From contig CAVQBC010000006.1 in assembly GCA_963710665.1 (NCBI GenBank), positions 124,001 through 188,000 of the forward strand: a stretch of 64,000 bases of DNA. The letters run 5' to 3'. Made by a program: the position numbers and the translations under genes. The notes under the pieces are model-generated. The model was not told the origin of the DNA. It ran no database searches and was given only the letters and a program-made list of their open reading frames with translations. The DNA comes from CAVQBC01 sp963710665. GTDB lineage: Bacteria; Actinomycetota; Thermoleophilia; Solirubrobacterales; Solirubrobacteraceae. Below, in pieces: positions 24,983 to 35,085 of the stretch. Within the stretch, counting starts at the first letter, position 1. Each line of letters begins with the position of its first letter.

Positions 24983-27900
24983 GTGGACCGCGTCGAGATC
25001 CGGCTGCTCGGAGGATTCGGTGTGGTCGTGGACGCCCGCCCGATCCCGGACGAGGCCTGGCCGCAGCGCCGGGCCGCCGACCTCGTCAAGCTGCTCGCGC
25101 TCGCCGACGGCCACCGGCTCGCCCGCGACCAGGTCCTGGAGGCCCTCTGGCCCCGGCTCGAGGCCGGGGCCGCGGCGGCCAACCTGCACAAGGCCGCGAG
25201 CCATGTGCGGCGGGCGCTGGGGGACCGCTCGGCGGCGGTCCTGCGCGGCGGGCTCGTGCTGCTCGCGCCCGGCGCCGAGGTGGTCACCGACGTCGAGCGG
25301 CTCGAGGCGGGAGACCCGGGCGTGCCCGCCGGGGAGCTGCTGCCCGAGAACCGCTACGAGGAATGGACCTTCGCGGCACGGGCCCGCGTGGGCGCGCTGC
25401 GCGTCGAGGGCCTCCGCGCCGCGGAGCGCTGGGACGAGCTGCTGCGCGAGGAGCCGGCGGACGAGGAGGCAGGCCGCGCGGTCGCGCGCGCCGCGCTCGA
25501 CGGCCGGCGACCGGGTGGCGGCGGCGCGGACCCTGCGCCTGCTTCGCGACGAGCTGTCACGGCTGGGGGTCCGGCCCTCCGAGGCCACGCTCGCGCTCGA
25601 GGCGGAGGTGGCGAGCGGGCCGCCGGTACACGCGCCGCGGCTGTCCGCGACGCCGATGGTCGGCCGCGACCGCGAGCTCGAGCGCGCGCGCTCCCGCCTG
25701 CGCGAGGCCGCCGCGGGCCGCGGCGGCGCGCTGCTGGTCACGGGCGCGGCGGGCATCGGCAAGAGCCGCTTCCTGGACGCCCTGCTCGAGGACGCCGAGC
25801 GGCAGGGCTTCCACACCCTGCGCGGCGGCGCGCACGAGGAGGAGGGCAGGACCCCGTACGCCCCGCTCGTGGAGGCGATCGAGCCGCTGCTCGAGGAGCG
25901 TCCGGACGTGGCCGCGAGCCTCACGCCGGGCGCGCTGGCGGCCCTCGCGCTGCTGACGCCGGCCGCGCCGCGCGGCGCCGCCGGCGAGGGTCCGCGGACG
26001 GATCGCCATCGCCTGCTCTCCGCGGTGGGCCAGCTGCTCTCGCGAGCGGCTCGGGAGCGACCGGTCGTGCTCGCGCTGGACGACATGCACGCGGCCGACG
26101 ACGCGACCGTCGGGCTCGCGCACTACCTCTCGCGCAGCGCCCGCCGGACGGCGCTCCTGTTGGTCGTGGCGAGCCGCGAGGAGGGGCTCGCCGGGCCGCC
26201 GGCGCGGCTCCGGGCGAGCCTGGTCGAGCAGCACGCCGGCGTGGAGGTGACACTCGATCGCCTCGACCGCGCCGCCGTCCGGGCCCTCGCGGAGCGCGTC
26301 GCCGGGCGCCCCCTGCCGGAGCCGACCGTGCGCGCCATCGAGCGCTCCAGCGCCGGCAACGCGCTCTTCGTGGAGGAGCTCGCGGCGGGCGTCGACGCGG
26401 AGGGCGAGGTGACCGTGCCGCGCCGGCTGCACCAGGTGCTCGAGGCGCGCCTCGAGCGGCTGGCGCCACTCGCCGGCGATGTGCTTCCGCCGCTCGCCGT
26501 GCTCGAGGACGGCTTCCGGCCGGCGGAGCTCGCGGCGACGGCGGGCCGCGACGAGGAGGAGGTCGCCTACGCGCTCGAGGCCGCTCGCTGGGCGGGCGTG
26601 CTGGAGCGGCGAGGGGAGGGCTATCGCTTCCGCCATCCGCTCATGCGCGAGGCGCTCGTGGCGAGACTGCCGCCCCGCGAGCTCGCGCGCGCCCACCGTG
26701 AGGCCGCGGCGCGGCTCGCAGACGAGGCCGCGCCCCCCGAGCGGATCGCCCACCACCTGCTGCACGGCGGCCGGCCGGAGGACGCCGTCCCCCTGCTGTT
26801 GCGGGCCGCGGAATGGGCCGCCGGCGTGGCCGCCTACGCGGACGGCGTGGCGTGGGTGGAGCAGGCGCTCGACCACGCCGGGGACGACCTCCGCCCTCGC
26901 CTGCTGGCGCTGCGCGCCGAGCTGCTGGACGGCACCGGCGACCTCCGCGCCGCCGCCGCCTACGAGACCGCGATCGCCGCGGCGCCCGCCGCCGCGCTCG
27001 ACGACCTCCGCCTCAAGCGCGCGCGGGCCTGCATCGCCTCCGGCGAGATCGCCGAGGCGCGCCGGACCCTGGCCGAGGTCGAGGCGCGCTCGACCGGCGA
27101 GCGGGGGCGGGCGGCCCTGCTGCGCGCGCTCGTCGCCTGGTTCGAGGGCGACCTCGAGGCGGCCCGCCGCTACGCGCAGGAGGCCGAGCCCCTGCTCGAG
27201 CAGGCGGGCCTCGACGAGGACCTCGCGATGCTCGACGACATCCGCGCGATGCAGGCGCACGCCGAGGGCGACTGGGAGTCCCACTCCCGCTGGCGGCTGC
27301 GGGAGTCGGCGCCGCAGCCGGAGCTGGCGGGACGGGTCTTCGACGCCTACCTCTGCGTGACGGAGTACGTGCTCTACAGCGGCGAGCCGTACGGCCGGCT
27401 GGCCGGGTTCGCCAAGCAGCTGCGGGCGCAGGCGCGCCAGGCGGGCGCGCGCCGGGGCGAGGCCTTCGCCGCGACCCTGCTCGGCGAGACCGAGCTGCTC
27501 ACCGGCAACCTCACGGCCGCCCGCGAGCACCTGTTCGAGGCGGCCCGGCTCAGCCGCGAGGTGGGCGCCTCGGGCGGCGAGGCGCTCGCCCGCATCCGCC
27601 TGGGCGAGACCCTGCTTCACGCGGGCGACCGCGACGGCGCCGCCGCCCAGCTCGAGGAGGCGCTGGAGCTGTCCCTCGGCTCCAGCCTCGCGCGCCACCT
27701 GCTCTACCTGGTCCACGCCGTGCTCGTCCAGGTGCCGGCGGGTCCGGACGAGGCGCTCGAGCTCGTCGACCAGTCGGAGGCGCTGCTGTCGAAGCAGCGC
27801 ATGTGCGCGTACTGCCCGACGGGCTATCACGTCGCCGCGGCCATGACGTGCGCCGCGGCCGGTGAGCCCGCCCGCGCCCGCGCCCACCTCGCGCACGCCG

Positions 27901-28094
27901 AGCAGGGCGCCGAGCTGTGGCCGGCCGGGCCGTGGCGGGCCGCGCTGGCCGAGGCGCGCGGGCGGCTGCTGGTGGTGGAGGGCGCCGACGCGGAGGGAGC
28001 GGCGGCCCTGCGCCGCGCGGCCGAGGGGTTCGCCGCGGCCGGCCAGCGCCTCTACGAGCAGCGCGCCCGCGACGCGCTCGCCGGCCTGTCCTGA
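24983..28094 (+). pseudogene. SARP/BTAD-AAA-type transcriptional regulator, frameshifted
   Basis: Reconstructed to about 1036 residues from GTG 24983 (VDRVEIRLLGGFGVVVDARP). Winged helix and BTAD occupy about 1-215; one extra base near 25501 (GACGGCCGGC for GACGCCGGC) moves the sense frame so that DRVAAARTLRLLRDELSRLG follows. The ATPase has GAAGIGKSRFLDALL (Walker A near residue 254) and VVLALDDMHAADD (Walker B), then helical TPR-like repeats to DALAGLS. It is shorter than the AfsR-type gene at 16369 and only distantly similar. Its position between two promoters carrying the same GGAAGGT heptamers makes it their likely activator. Whether the base is a sequencing error decides if it is functional. 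Confidence 0.85.
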
Positions 28095-28141
28095 GCGCCC
28101 GCGGGCGCGGGAAGGTTCGGGGAAGGGCGCCGACCTAGCGT
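28095..28141 (+). promoter_or_regulatory. Palindrome then SARP-like operator of the methyltransferase gene
   Basis: GCGCCCGCGGGCGC (28095-28108) is a perfect palindrome right after the regulator stop and may terminate it. GGAAGGT (28110) and GGAAGGG (28121) follow at 11-bp period, then 8 bp and TAGCGT (28136-28141). Transcription from about 28148 would give a 26-nt leader with AAGGAG (28162-28167). Confidence 0.7.
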
Positions 28142-28173
28142 TCCGGCTCCCGACCGCCATCAAGGAGCCCTCC

Positions 28174-28953
28174 ATGTCCGCCACCACCAGCCTCGTCGAC
28201 GCCGCGCGCCTCGAGCGCGAGGTCAAGGCGATGTACCGCGACGTCGCCGAGCAGCCGGACGGCGACTTCCACTTCGAGCTCGGTCGCGGGCTCGCGGAGC
28301 GCCTCGGCTACCCGGCCGCGCTGCTGGACCGCATCCCCGCCGCGGCGCTCGAGTCCTTCGCCGGCGTCGGCTACGCGCTCGACCTCGCGGCGCTGCGGCC
28401 CGGCGAGACGGTGCTGGACCTCGGCAGCGGTGCGGGCACCGACGTGTTCGCCGCCGCCCGCCTCGTCGGCCCCGCCGGCACGGTGTACGGGCTCGACATG
28501 ACCGACGAGCAGCTGGCCAAGGCCGAGCGCCTGCGGCGGGGCGCCGGGCTGCGGCACGTGGTGCTGCGCAAGGGATACGTCGAGGACCTGCCGTTCGAGG
28601 ACGGCAGCGTCGACGCCGTCCTCTCGAACGGCGTGATCAACCTCTCGCCCGACAAGGAGCGGGTCTTCGCGGAGATCGCGCGCGTCCTGCGCCGCGGAGG
28701 GCGCGCCGCGATCGCCGACATCGTCTCGAGCCGGCCGCTGAGGGAGCAGACCGTGGCCAAGGCCGAGCTGTGGGCCGCGTGCGTCGCGGGCGCCGTGCCC
28801 GGCCTCGACTACGCGACGGGGCTCGAGGAGCACGGCCTGCGCGTCGAGACCATGCGCGAGAACGCCGCCTACCGGTTCGTGTCCGACCGGGCCCGCACCA
28901 CGTGCGACAAGTACGGCATCCGGAGCATCTCGCTCCTCGCCGTCAAGCGCTGA
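28174..28953 (+). CDS. SAM-dependent methyltransferase (arsenite methyltransferase-like class I)
   Basis: 259 residues, ATG 28174, AAGGAG 6 bp upstream. SAM site motif I is ETVLDLGSGAGTDVFAAARL, motif II GTVYGLDMTDEQLAKAERLR, then YVEDLPFEDGSVDAVLSNGV, with NLSPDK typical of the arsenite methyltransferase/UbiE group. The residues normally needed for arsenite (a set of conserved Cys) are mostly absent: only two Cys are seen late (ELWAACVAG, TTCDKYGI). A small-molecule substrate different from arsenic is likely. Same SARP-like promoter as the MMPL exporter, suggesting a make-and-export pair. Confidence 0.85.
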   Translation: MSATTSLVDAARLEREVKAMYRDVAEQPDGDFHFELGRGLAERLGYPAALLDRIPAAALESFAGVGYALDLAALRPGETVLDLGSGAGTDVFAAARLVGPAGTVYGLDMTDEQLAKAERLRRGAGLRHVVLRKGYVEDLPFEDGSVDAVLSNGVINLSPDKERVFAEIARVLRRGGRAAIADIVSSRPLREQTVAKAELWAACVAGAVPGLDYATGLEEHGLRVETMRENAAYRFVSDRARTTCDKYGIRSISLLAVKR

Positions 28954-29410
28954 ACGGCGGACCCAATTGGTCCCACGGAGCGACGCTCGGATCGTCCAGC
29001 GATCGCAGTCCGGACCGGCGTCAGGGGCAGGCGCCAGACTCGAGCACGAAGCCTCGCGATCTCTCGACGTCGCTCGGCCGGGCTCGGTCAGCGGGGCGGT
29101 GTTCGGCAGGCGCCGCGGGCCCAGGCAGTCGATTCGTCTCGCCGGCGAGCTCGTGTTACGACGCGGGTGTCGCCACGGCGGCCCGATTCGTCCCTCGGAG
29201 CGACGCTCGGATCGTCCAGCAGTTCCGGCTGGTGGCGTAGATGCGGACGCTCGAGAGCATGCTCGGCTAAAGGCATCGTGCTCCCGCCGCTGGACATGCA
29301 CCGGCTTGTGAGCGCCAAGAACCGGCCCGGTCTCCAGCCACTCGGCGATCTCAGGATCTGTGGTACTGCTGTGTACCTCGGCCAGGTGCGCGCTGCCGAT
29401 GGGTCCACGG
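28954..29410. other. 456-bp non-coding stretch with a 25-bp direct repeat
   Basis: No ORF here looks like a gene. CGGAGCGACGCTCGGATCGTCC plus AGC occurs at 28976-29000 and again at 29196-29220; its core GAGCGACGCTC is a tight hairpin with a 1-nt loop. Just before the first copy, GGACCCAATTGGTCC is another inverted repeat. Base composition is clearly lower in GC than the genes to the left. It may be the edge of an acquired or decayed segment. Confidence 0.6.
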
Positions 29411-30275
29411 TCATCGGGTGGTGTCGCAGATCGCGGAGGCGATGACCGCCGCGACGGCCTCCGGATGTGAGATGAGCGTCAGGTGCGAGCCGCCGCGGAA
29501 TGTCGTCACGCGGGCTCGGGCGCGACGGGCCATGGCCAGCTGTGAGGCCGGCGTGATGATCTTGTCGCCGGTGCTGACGAAGAACCAGGACGGGATCGTC
29601 TTCCAGGCGGCCGTTCGCGAAGGGGTCATGAACGCGGCGGTGGACGCTCCGCGCTGGGACGCCCAGAGCCGGACGGCCTCGGTCCGCGGCAGGTCGTTCG
29701 CGAAGTCCTCGACGAACACCTTCTCGCGCAGGTACAGCTCGTGGCCGCCCGGTGCGTACGACGGGCGCGGGACGGTCTTGTACAGCGTCGCCGGACTGCC
29801 CGTGGTGAGGACCGATCGGGAGCCGCTGAGCTGGCCGTTGGTCTCCCCGGGCGCAGGTGCCGCCGCGTCGACATAGACCAGGGCCTTCACCCCGGCGAGC
29901 CCGGCTGCGGCGTTGGTGATCACCGCTCCGCCGTACGAGTGCCCGACGAGCACGATCGGCCCGCGGATCGTCTGCAGGAAGTCCGCGACGTATCGCGCGT
30001 CGGTGGTCAGGTCCTCGACCGGATTCGTGATCGCTCGTACGCGGACGCCCGCGCGTTGCAGCACGCCGCACCTCGCCGGCCCAGCTGGACGCGTCCGCCC
30101 AGGCGCCGTGGACGAGCACGACCGTCGGGGCCGTATCGCCCGACCGGCATCGTCTGAGCCTGTCGACGGTGGACGACGCGTTCTCGGTCGCTGGTGCGCC
30201 GGTGGTGGAGAGCGCGATCGCGACCATCACCGCGGCGGCGACGGCGACCGCGGCGAGCAGAAAGGCACGGCTCAT
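29411..30275 (-). pseudogene. Secreted alpha/beta hydrolase (esterase), frameshifted
   Basis: ATG 30275 gives a signal peptide (MSRAFLLAAVAVAAAVMVAI) and VVLVHGAWADASSWAGEVR. At about 30068 one extra base moves sense to the frame ending at 29411: VLQRAGVRVRAI, then the nucleophile elbow LVGHSYGGAVITN, and the terminal His in FRGGSHLTLISHPE. Repaired length is about 287 residues, a normal size for EstC-like hydrolases. The catalytic Asp is likely in FVSTGDKIITP. Lower GC than neighbours. Function is lost if the frameshift is real. Confidence 0.82.
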
Positions 30276-30368
30276 GCGCCCACCTTGGCCCGCAGGCCGC
30301 GCGCGCGAGCGCGAGTTGCCATCGCCGGATAGCGACACTCGACTACGCCGAGCGGCCGCAGACCGCTA

Positions 30369-31741
30369 CTAGGCCTCCGTTGCGGTGCCGGCCTGGCATC
30401 GCAACTCCGGGGGCGAGCCGCCGATGGGCATCGCGGCGCTGATCAGCGTGCCGCCGTCGGTGGGGCTCTCGACCCGAAGCACGCCGTCGAGGGCGGCGAG
30501 ACGGTCCGCGAGGCCCAGGAGACCGCTGCCGTCAGGGCGGGCGCCGCCGATCCCGTCGTCGCGGACGTGGACGGCGAGCGTGCTGTCCTCGATCCGCGCG
30601 GTCACTTCGGCGTGTCCGGCGCGAGCGTGTTTTGCGACGTTGGTCAGCGCTTCGGAGACCAGGAAGTACGCGGTCGCCTCGACCACCGCGGGGAGGCGGC
30701 CGACGGACACGTCGATCTCGACCGGCACCGGCATCCGCGACGCCAGCGTGTCGACTCCCGCGCGCAGTCCACCGCGGGTGAGTGACCTCTGGGAGGATGC
30801 CGTGCGCGAGCTCGCGCAGCTCGTCCGTCGCGCGTTTGGCGTTGTCGAGCGCCTCGGTCAGCAGGGCGGGAGTGTCCTCCTGCGCGTTCTCGAGGGCGCG
30901 GCTTGCCATCGTGAGCGTGGCGACGGTGTAGACCAGACGCTGCTGAGCGCCGTCGTGCAGATCGCGAACCACGCGCCGCCGCTCCTCGTCGGCCGCCGCC
31001 ACGATCCGCGCCCGCGACGCTGCCAGCTCCCTCTGCGCTTCGGCGTTTGCGATCGCCGTGGCCACCAGCTCCGTGAACGAGGCGAGCTGCGCCTCGCTGT
31101 CGGGCGGCAGCGGATGCTCGGTCGAGGCCATCGTCATCACGCCCCAGCGGCGGCCCTCGACGACGATCGGCACCCCGACCAGTGAGGCCGGGCCCCACTC
31201 GCGCACGGCGACACCGATCCGGCCGGAGGCGTCGCCATAGCTGTCGATCCGGGCCGAACGCCCGGTCTCGAAGACCATCGTGCTGACGTTTCTTCCCCCG
31301 AGCGGCCACTGACTGCCGACGGGGAAGCTCTCAGCCAGACGCTCCGAGATCGCAACCATCGTCATCGTGCCGTCGGGCGCGTACCGGGAAAGGCCCGCGT
31401 GCGCGCCGGGCAACACGCGCTCGACCTCCTCGACGACCGCCGTGAACAGCTCCTGCGGCGGCGCCCCGTGCGCCACGAGCGTCGCGACCCGCCGCAGCGC
31501 AGCCTGCTCCTCGGCCAGCCGGGCGAGCTCATCGCGGCTCGCCGCCACCGTCCGCTGCGCCTCGCGCAACTCGGCCTCGGCGCGCCGCCGGTCGGTCACC
31601 TCCCTCCCAACCGCGAAGACGAGCCCTCGGGCACGGTCCGTGGGTTCCACTGAATCGAGTGCACCGAGCCGTCACCACAGAGCACGCGGTTCTCAAGCCC
31701 GATCACGTCATCGCCGTCGCGGTCGACGAGCTTGCCGAACA
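30369..31741 (-). pseudogene. PAS-GAF sensor histidine kinase, 5'-truncated and frameshifted
   Basis: Reading leftward: PAS remnant (FGKLVDRDGDDVIGLENRVL; DGSVHSIQWNP) at 31741-31650, a frame break near 31643 (one base missing), then coiled-coil plus GAF (ALRRVATLVAHGAPPQELFT; WGVMTMASTEHPLPPDSEAQ), the HisKA_3 box ERRRVVRDLHDGAQQRLVYT with the phospho-accepting His, a second break near 30783 (one base extra), then the ATPase (EALTNVAKHARAGHAEVTAR; DDGIGGA; GLLGLADRLAALDG). NarL-type partner not adjacent. The PAS domain lacks its beginning, and the break point joins a hydrolase remnant, so this is a true fragment regardless of sequencing errors. Confidence 0.85.
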
Positions 31742-31966
31742 CGTCGCGTACGCGAACGTGTCGTGGTCAGAGCCGTACGTCGGCTGGCTCGAGCGCCCGA
31801 AGCCGCGGCGGTCGTAGGCGTCGAGCAGGGCGAGCGTCTGCGTTTCCCACGAGCGCCCGCTCAGCGGGAACCCGTGCATCAGCACGACCGGCCGTCCCGA
31901 GCCGAACGTCGTCGTAGTGGATGGTGATCGGCGAGGAGTCTCGTGACCGACGGTGACGTAGGGCAT
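31742..31966 (-). pseudogene. Alpha/beta hydrolase (haloperoxidase-like) 5' remnant
   Basis: From ATG 31966: MPYVTVGHE, then frame noise, GSGRPVVLMHGFPLSGRSWE (the oxyanion HG), LALLDA joined directly to YDRRGFGRSSQPTYG. About six residues expected between LLDA and YDRR are missing, and compensating indels surround the ITIHYDD region. Homology stops at about 31742, where PAS-kinase sequence begins on the same strand. The nucleophile and catalytic His regions of the hydrolase are gone. Confidence 0.78.
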
Positions 31967-32068
31967 GGCGCCGGTTCTATGCGGTCGCGGCCAGGCTCGC
32001 GCCTGTGGGAACACTGCCATCGCGCAGCCGTCCAACGGCTCGCTTGGGTGTGATCACTGAGAGGACGC

Positions 32069-34822
32069 TCAGGCCGGAGCGCCGAGCCGGCTGCCCAGAG
32101 CGCCCACCAGTTGCGAGCGCGACGTCACGCCGAGCTTCGGGAAGACGCGGTAGAGATGCGACTCGACGGTGCGGTGCGACAGGTACAGCCGTTCGGCGAT
32201 CTCGCGGTTCGAGAGCCCGCGCGCTGCCATCTGCACGATCTGCAGCTCTTGCGGCGTAAGCTCGTCGAGCGCGTCGCGCCTGCGCCGCTGGCTGCTCTCG
32301 CCGGAGGCCCGCAGCTCCCGGCGCGCGCGTTCGGCCCACGGGTCCACGCCGAGCGCGTCGAACGCGTCGCGCGCGGCTCGGAGCGGGACTCGTGACTCGC
32401 GCCGCCGTCGATGTCGCCGCAGCCACTCACCGTAGGCGAGCTCGATTCGCGCCCGGATGAGGGGCCATGCGGTCAGATCCCGGCTCAGCGCATCTTCGAA
32501 GACCTCCTGCGCCTCGTCGTCCGTGGCGAGCTGCACGCGAGCGTGCAGCATCTGAGCCTGCACCCACGGAGACGGCGTCCGGGCCACTCGGGCCTCGAGC
32601 TCCCGCATCAGGGCCACTGCCATCTCGCGGTGACCGCTGTGCGAGGCCGCCTCCGCGAGGTCACCGATCGTGTGGCAGACCGTAAGGTGATGCCACGCCT
32701 GATCCCCGGGGTCCGCGATGCGCCGCAGCTGCTCGTAGGCTTCGGCGTGGCGCGCCTGCCCGAGCTCCAACATGCCGCGGGCGTACTGCACGAGGCTCAG
32801 AAGCGCCGAAGCGCCAGTCGGCAGCGCGACGCTCTCGGCCTCGGCGGTGAGCGCCTCGACCGCGGCTCGGTCACCGCGCAGCGCGGCGAGTGTCGCCTGT
32901 GCGATCCGCGCTCCAGTCTCCCACAGCGGGTTGCCCGTTTCCGACCACAGCCGGCCCGCCTCTTCGGCCGCCGGGATCGCAACCGCGAAGTCGGCGACCT
33001 CGAGCGCCGCCCACGCCCTGATCGCCAGAACCTGCGCGAGCATGCGCAAGCGCCCCTGTTCGCGCAGCCGCTCTGCGGAGGCAGTGAGCATAGGCAGCGC
33101 TCGATCGAACGCCCCGGCAAGACACACTGCCATGCCGCGGAGATACAGCTCTGCGGCGTCGTCCGGCGCAACGGTGCGATCCAGCTCACGCAGGACGACC
33201 GCGTCACGCTCGATCGGTGCGGCGAAGGCCTGGATGAACAGCATCCGGTGATCGTCGCCCGCCACTCCGAGCGCGTCGGCGACTCGCACCACCTCGAGAC
33301 CTTCCTCGCGCAGGCTGCCCCAGTAGCAGCGTGAGGCGGCGGCCACGAGCAAGTTGAGCGCGAGGTCCCGGTCGCCGCCGGTGGCCGCCCCCGAGGCCGT
33401 CTTCACCAGCTCACGCACACGTGCGGGGTCGCCTATGAGGCCCTTGCGGAGACCGTCCTCGATCACCATCCGCTGCGCGCGCTCCTGAGGACGCAGCTGC
33501 AGCGAGTCAACCTCCCGCAGCAGTCGGATCACCGTCTCGGCGCGACCGAGGTCGCTCGCCGTCGCGGCCGCTTCGAGCAGCAGGCGCCCGCGTTGAACGG
33601 GATCCTGGGTAAGCGACGCGGCGCGCTCGAAGGCGGCAGCGGCCGTGGTGACGGCGCCGCGACGCAGCGCGCGGCGTCCTGCCTCCTCGAGCTCGGAGGC
33701 GGCCGCCGCGTCCGGGCCCACCGCAGCCGCCGCGCGGTGCCAGCCGCGGCGGTCGGGGTCGTCCGCGGACAACTCGGCGAGCGCTGCGTGCGCTGCGTGG
33801 CGCTGGGCCACGCTCGCCGCCTGGTAGATCGCCGACCGGACGAGGGGGTGGCGAAAGCGAATCTCTTGGCCATCGAGCTCGATCAGCTTGGCCCGCGTCG
33901 CCGGGACCAGATCCTCCAGCGTGCGGGGCGCACCGTCGACGATCCCTGCCGCTGCCAGCACCGTCGCCAAAGAGCTCTCCTCGTCCGCCGCCGCGACGCG
34001 CACCAACGTGCGTGTCGAGCCGGGCAGCTCCGCGGCCCGCGCCGCAAACGCCTGCTCCAAGCGCACCGTCAAGGGAAGCCGGGCCGGCAGCACCGCGTCG
34101 TCGTCGCGCGAGTCGGGACCGTGTGCCGCTGCGAGCTCCAGCAGCGCCAGCGCGTTGCCCTCCGCCCGCCGCAACACTCGTCTGCGTACCGGGCCTGACA
34201 GGTCGGGAAACGCGTCGTCGAGCAACCGTCCGGCCGCCTGGTCGCTGAGCCCGCCGACGTGCAACTCTGGCAGCCCTGCCTCGAGGAGCGGACTGTCATA
34301 GCCCTCACGGATCGCGACGAGCATCGCGATCGGGTCCGACTCGACGCGCCGGCCGACGAAGGCCAGCGCGTCCTCTGTCGGGCGATCGAGCCACTGCGCG
34401 TCCTCGATGCTCAACAGGAGTGGCCTGCGCGCGGCGGCATCGCTGAGGAGCCCGAGGGCTCCGAGGGCGATCAGGAAGGGCGCGGGAGCGGCGCCCTCCC
34501 CCATGCCAAAGGCCCTGCGCACGGCCTCGCGCTGCGGCGCCGGCAGGTCCCCGACGCGCGCCAGCACCGGGCGCAGCAGCTGATGAAGGCCGGCGAACGG
34601 GAGGTCCGTCTCCGACTGAACGCCCGCAGTGCTCATGACCGCCATGTCGCGATTGCCTGCGATCCTCTGCGCCTCGGCCAGCAGCGTCGACTTCCCGATG
34701 CCGGCGACCCCCTCCAGGACAAGCGCGCCGCCGCGAGCGTGGACATCCCCCAGCAGCCGGACGATCTGACCGACCTCATGTTCACGTCCCACAAGCCGCG
34801 CCCCAGGCACCCCCGGAATCAT
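32069..34822 (-). CDS. LuxR-family LAL-type transcriptional regulator with AAA ATPase
   Basis: 917 residues from ATG 34822 (MIPGVPGARLVGREHEVGQI). Walker A is LEGVAGIGKSTLLAEAQRI, Walker B LLLSIEDAQWLDRPTEDAL, followed by a long helical TPR-like sensor. The C-terminal LuxR HTH is intact: LTPQELQIVQMAARGLSNRE then IAERLYLSHRTVESHLYRVF. This is the large ATP-binding LuxR (MalT-like) class that responds to small molecules. It is the only undamaged gene in the lower-GC island. A longer in-frame reading upstream is antisense to nothing useful and is ignored. Target genes unknown. Confidence 0.92.
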   Translation of the reverse strand: MIPGVPGARLVGREHEVGQIVRLLGDVHARGGALVLEGVAGIGKSTLLAEAQRIAGNRDMAVMSTAGVQSETDLPFAGLHQLLRPVLARVGDLPAPQREAVRRAFGMGEGAAPAPFLIALGALGLLSDAAARRPLLLSIEDAQWLDRPTEDALAFVGRRVESDPIAMLVAIREGYDSPLLEAGLPELHVGGLSDQAAGRLLDDAFPDLSGPVRRRVLRRAEGNALALLELAAAHGPDSRDDDAVLPARLPLTVRLEQAFAARAAELPGSTRTLVRVAAADEESSLATVLAAAGIVDGAPRTLEDLVPATRAKLIELDGQEIRFRHPLVRSAIYQAASVAQRHAAHAALAELSADDPDRRGWHRAAAAVGPDAAAASELEEAGRRALRRGAVTTAAAAFERAASLTQDPVQRGRLLLEAAATASDLGRAETVIRLLREVDSLQLRPQERAQRMVIEDGLRKGLIGDPARVRELVKTASGAATGGDRDLALNLLVAAASRCYWGSLREEGLEVVRVADALGVAGDDHRMLFIQAFAAPIERDAVVLRELDRTVAPDDAAELYLRGMAVCLAGAFDRALPMLTASAERLREQGRLRMLAQVLAIRAWAALEVADFAVAIPAAEEAGRLWSETGNPLWETGARIAQATLAALRGDRAAVEALTAEAESVALPTGASALLSLVQYARGMLELGQARHAEAYEQLRRIADPGDQAWHHLTVCHTIGDLAEAASHSGHREMAVALMRELEARVARTPSPWVQAQMLHARVQLATDDEAQEVFEDALSRDLTAWPLIRARIELAYGEWLRRHRRRRESRVPLRAARDAFDALGVDPWAERARRELRASGESSQRRRRDALDELTPQELQIVQMAARGLSNREIAERLYLSHRTVESHLYRVFPKLGVTSRSQLVGALGSRLGAPA

Positions 34823-35085
34823 CACGTGAATCGCCGGGCGGGTCGAGCGCGCCGGTGCAACCGATCCTCGGGCATCCCCGTACGAGCACCTGCTCGTCAA
34901 GAACGCGGTTTCCCGGTCAACCAGGGCCTTGACGAGGGCCGGTTGACCCACACCCTGCGGCGCATGAAGCCGCTCGGGCTGCTGCAGGGCCCGGCGCCGC
35001 CAGGCGTCGGAGATCGTGGACCGCGCGCCGATCGACGCCGGTGAAGAAGATCGGCGGGCCGGTGGACGAGCGGTAGGGCTGCCGC
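34823..35085. other. Non-coding spacer, edge of the lower-GC island
   Basis: No supportable gene. It lies between the start of the LuxR-LAL gene and the stop of glcF on the same strand, and composition returns to the high-GC background around 35050. Short frames such as STGPPIFFTGVDRRAV have no recognisable origin. Confidence 0.4.

Noticed and set aside
25557..28226. 889-residue minus-strand ORF antisense to the second SARP-type gene
   Set aside because: Same kind of shadow; no motif, and the opposite strand is clearly coding on both sides of its frameshift.
28954..35085. Prophage or integrative element
   Set aside because: No integrase, transposase, phage structural gene or tRNA target site is visible; only composition and decay suggest acquisition.
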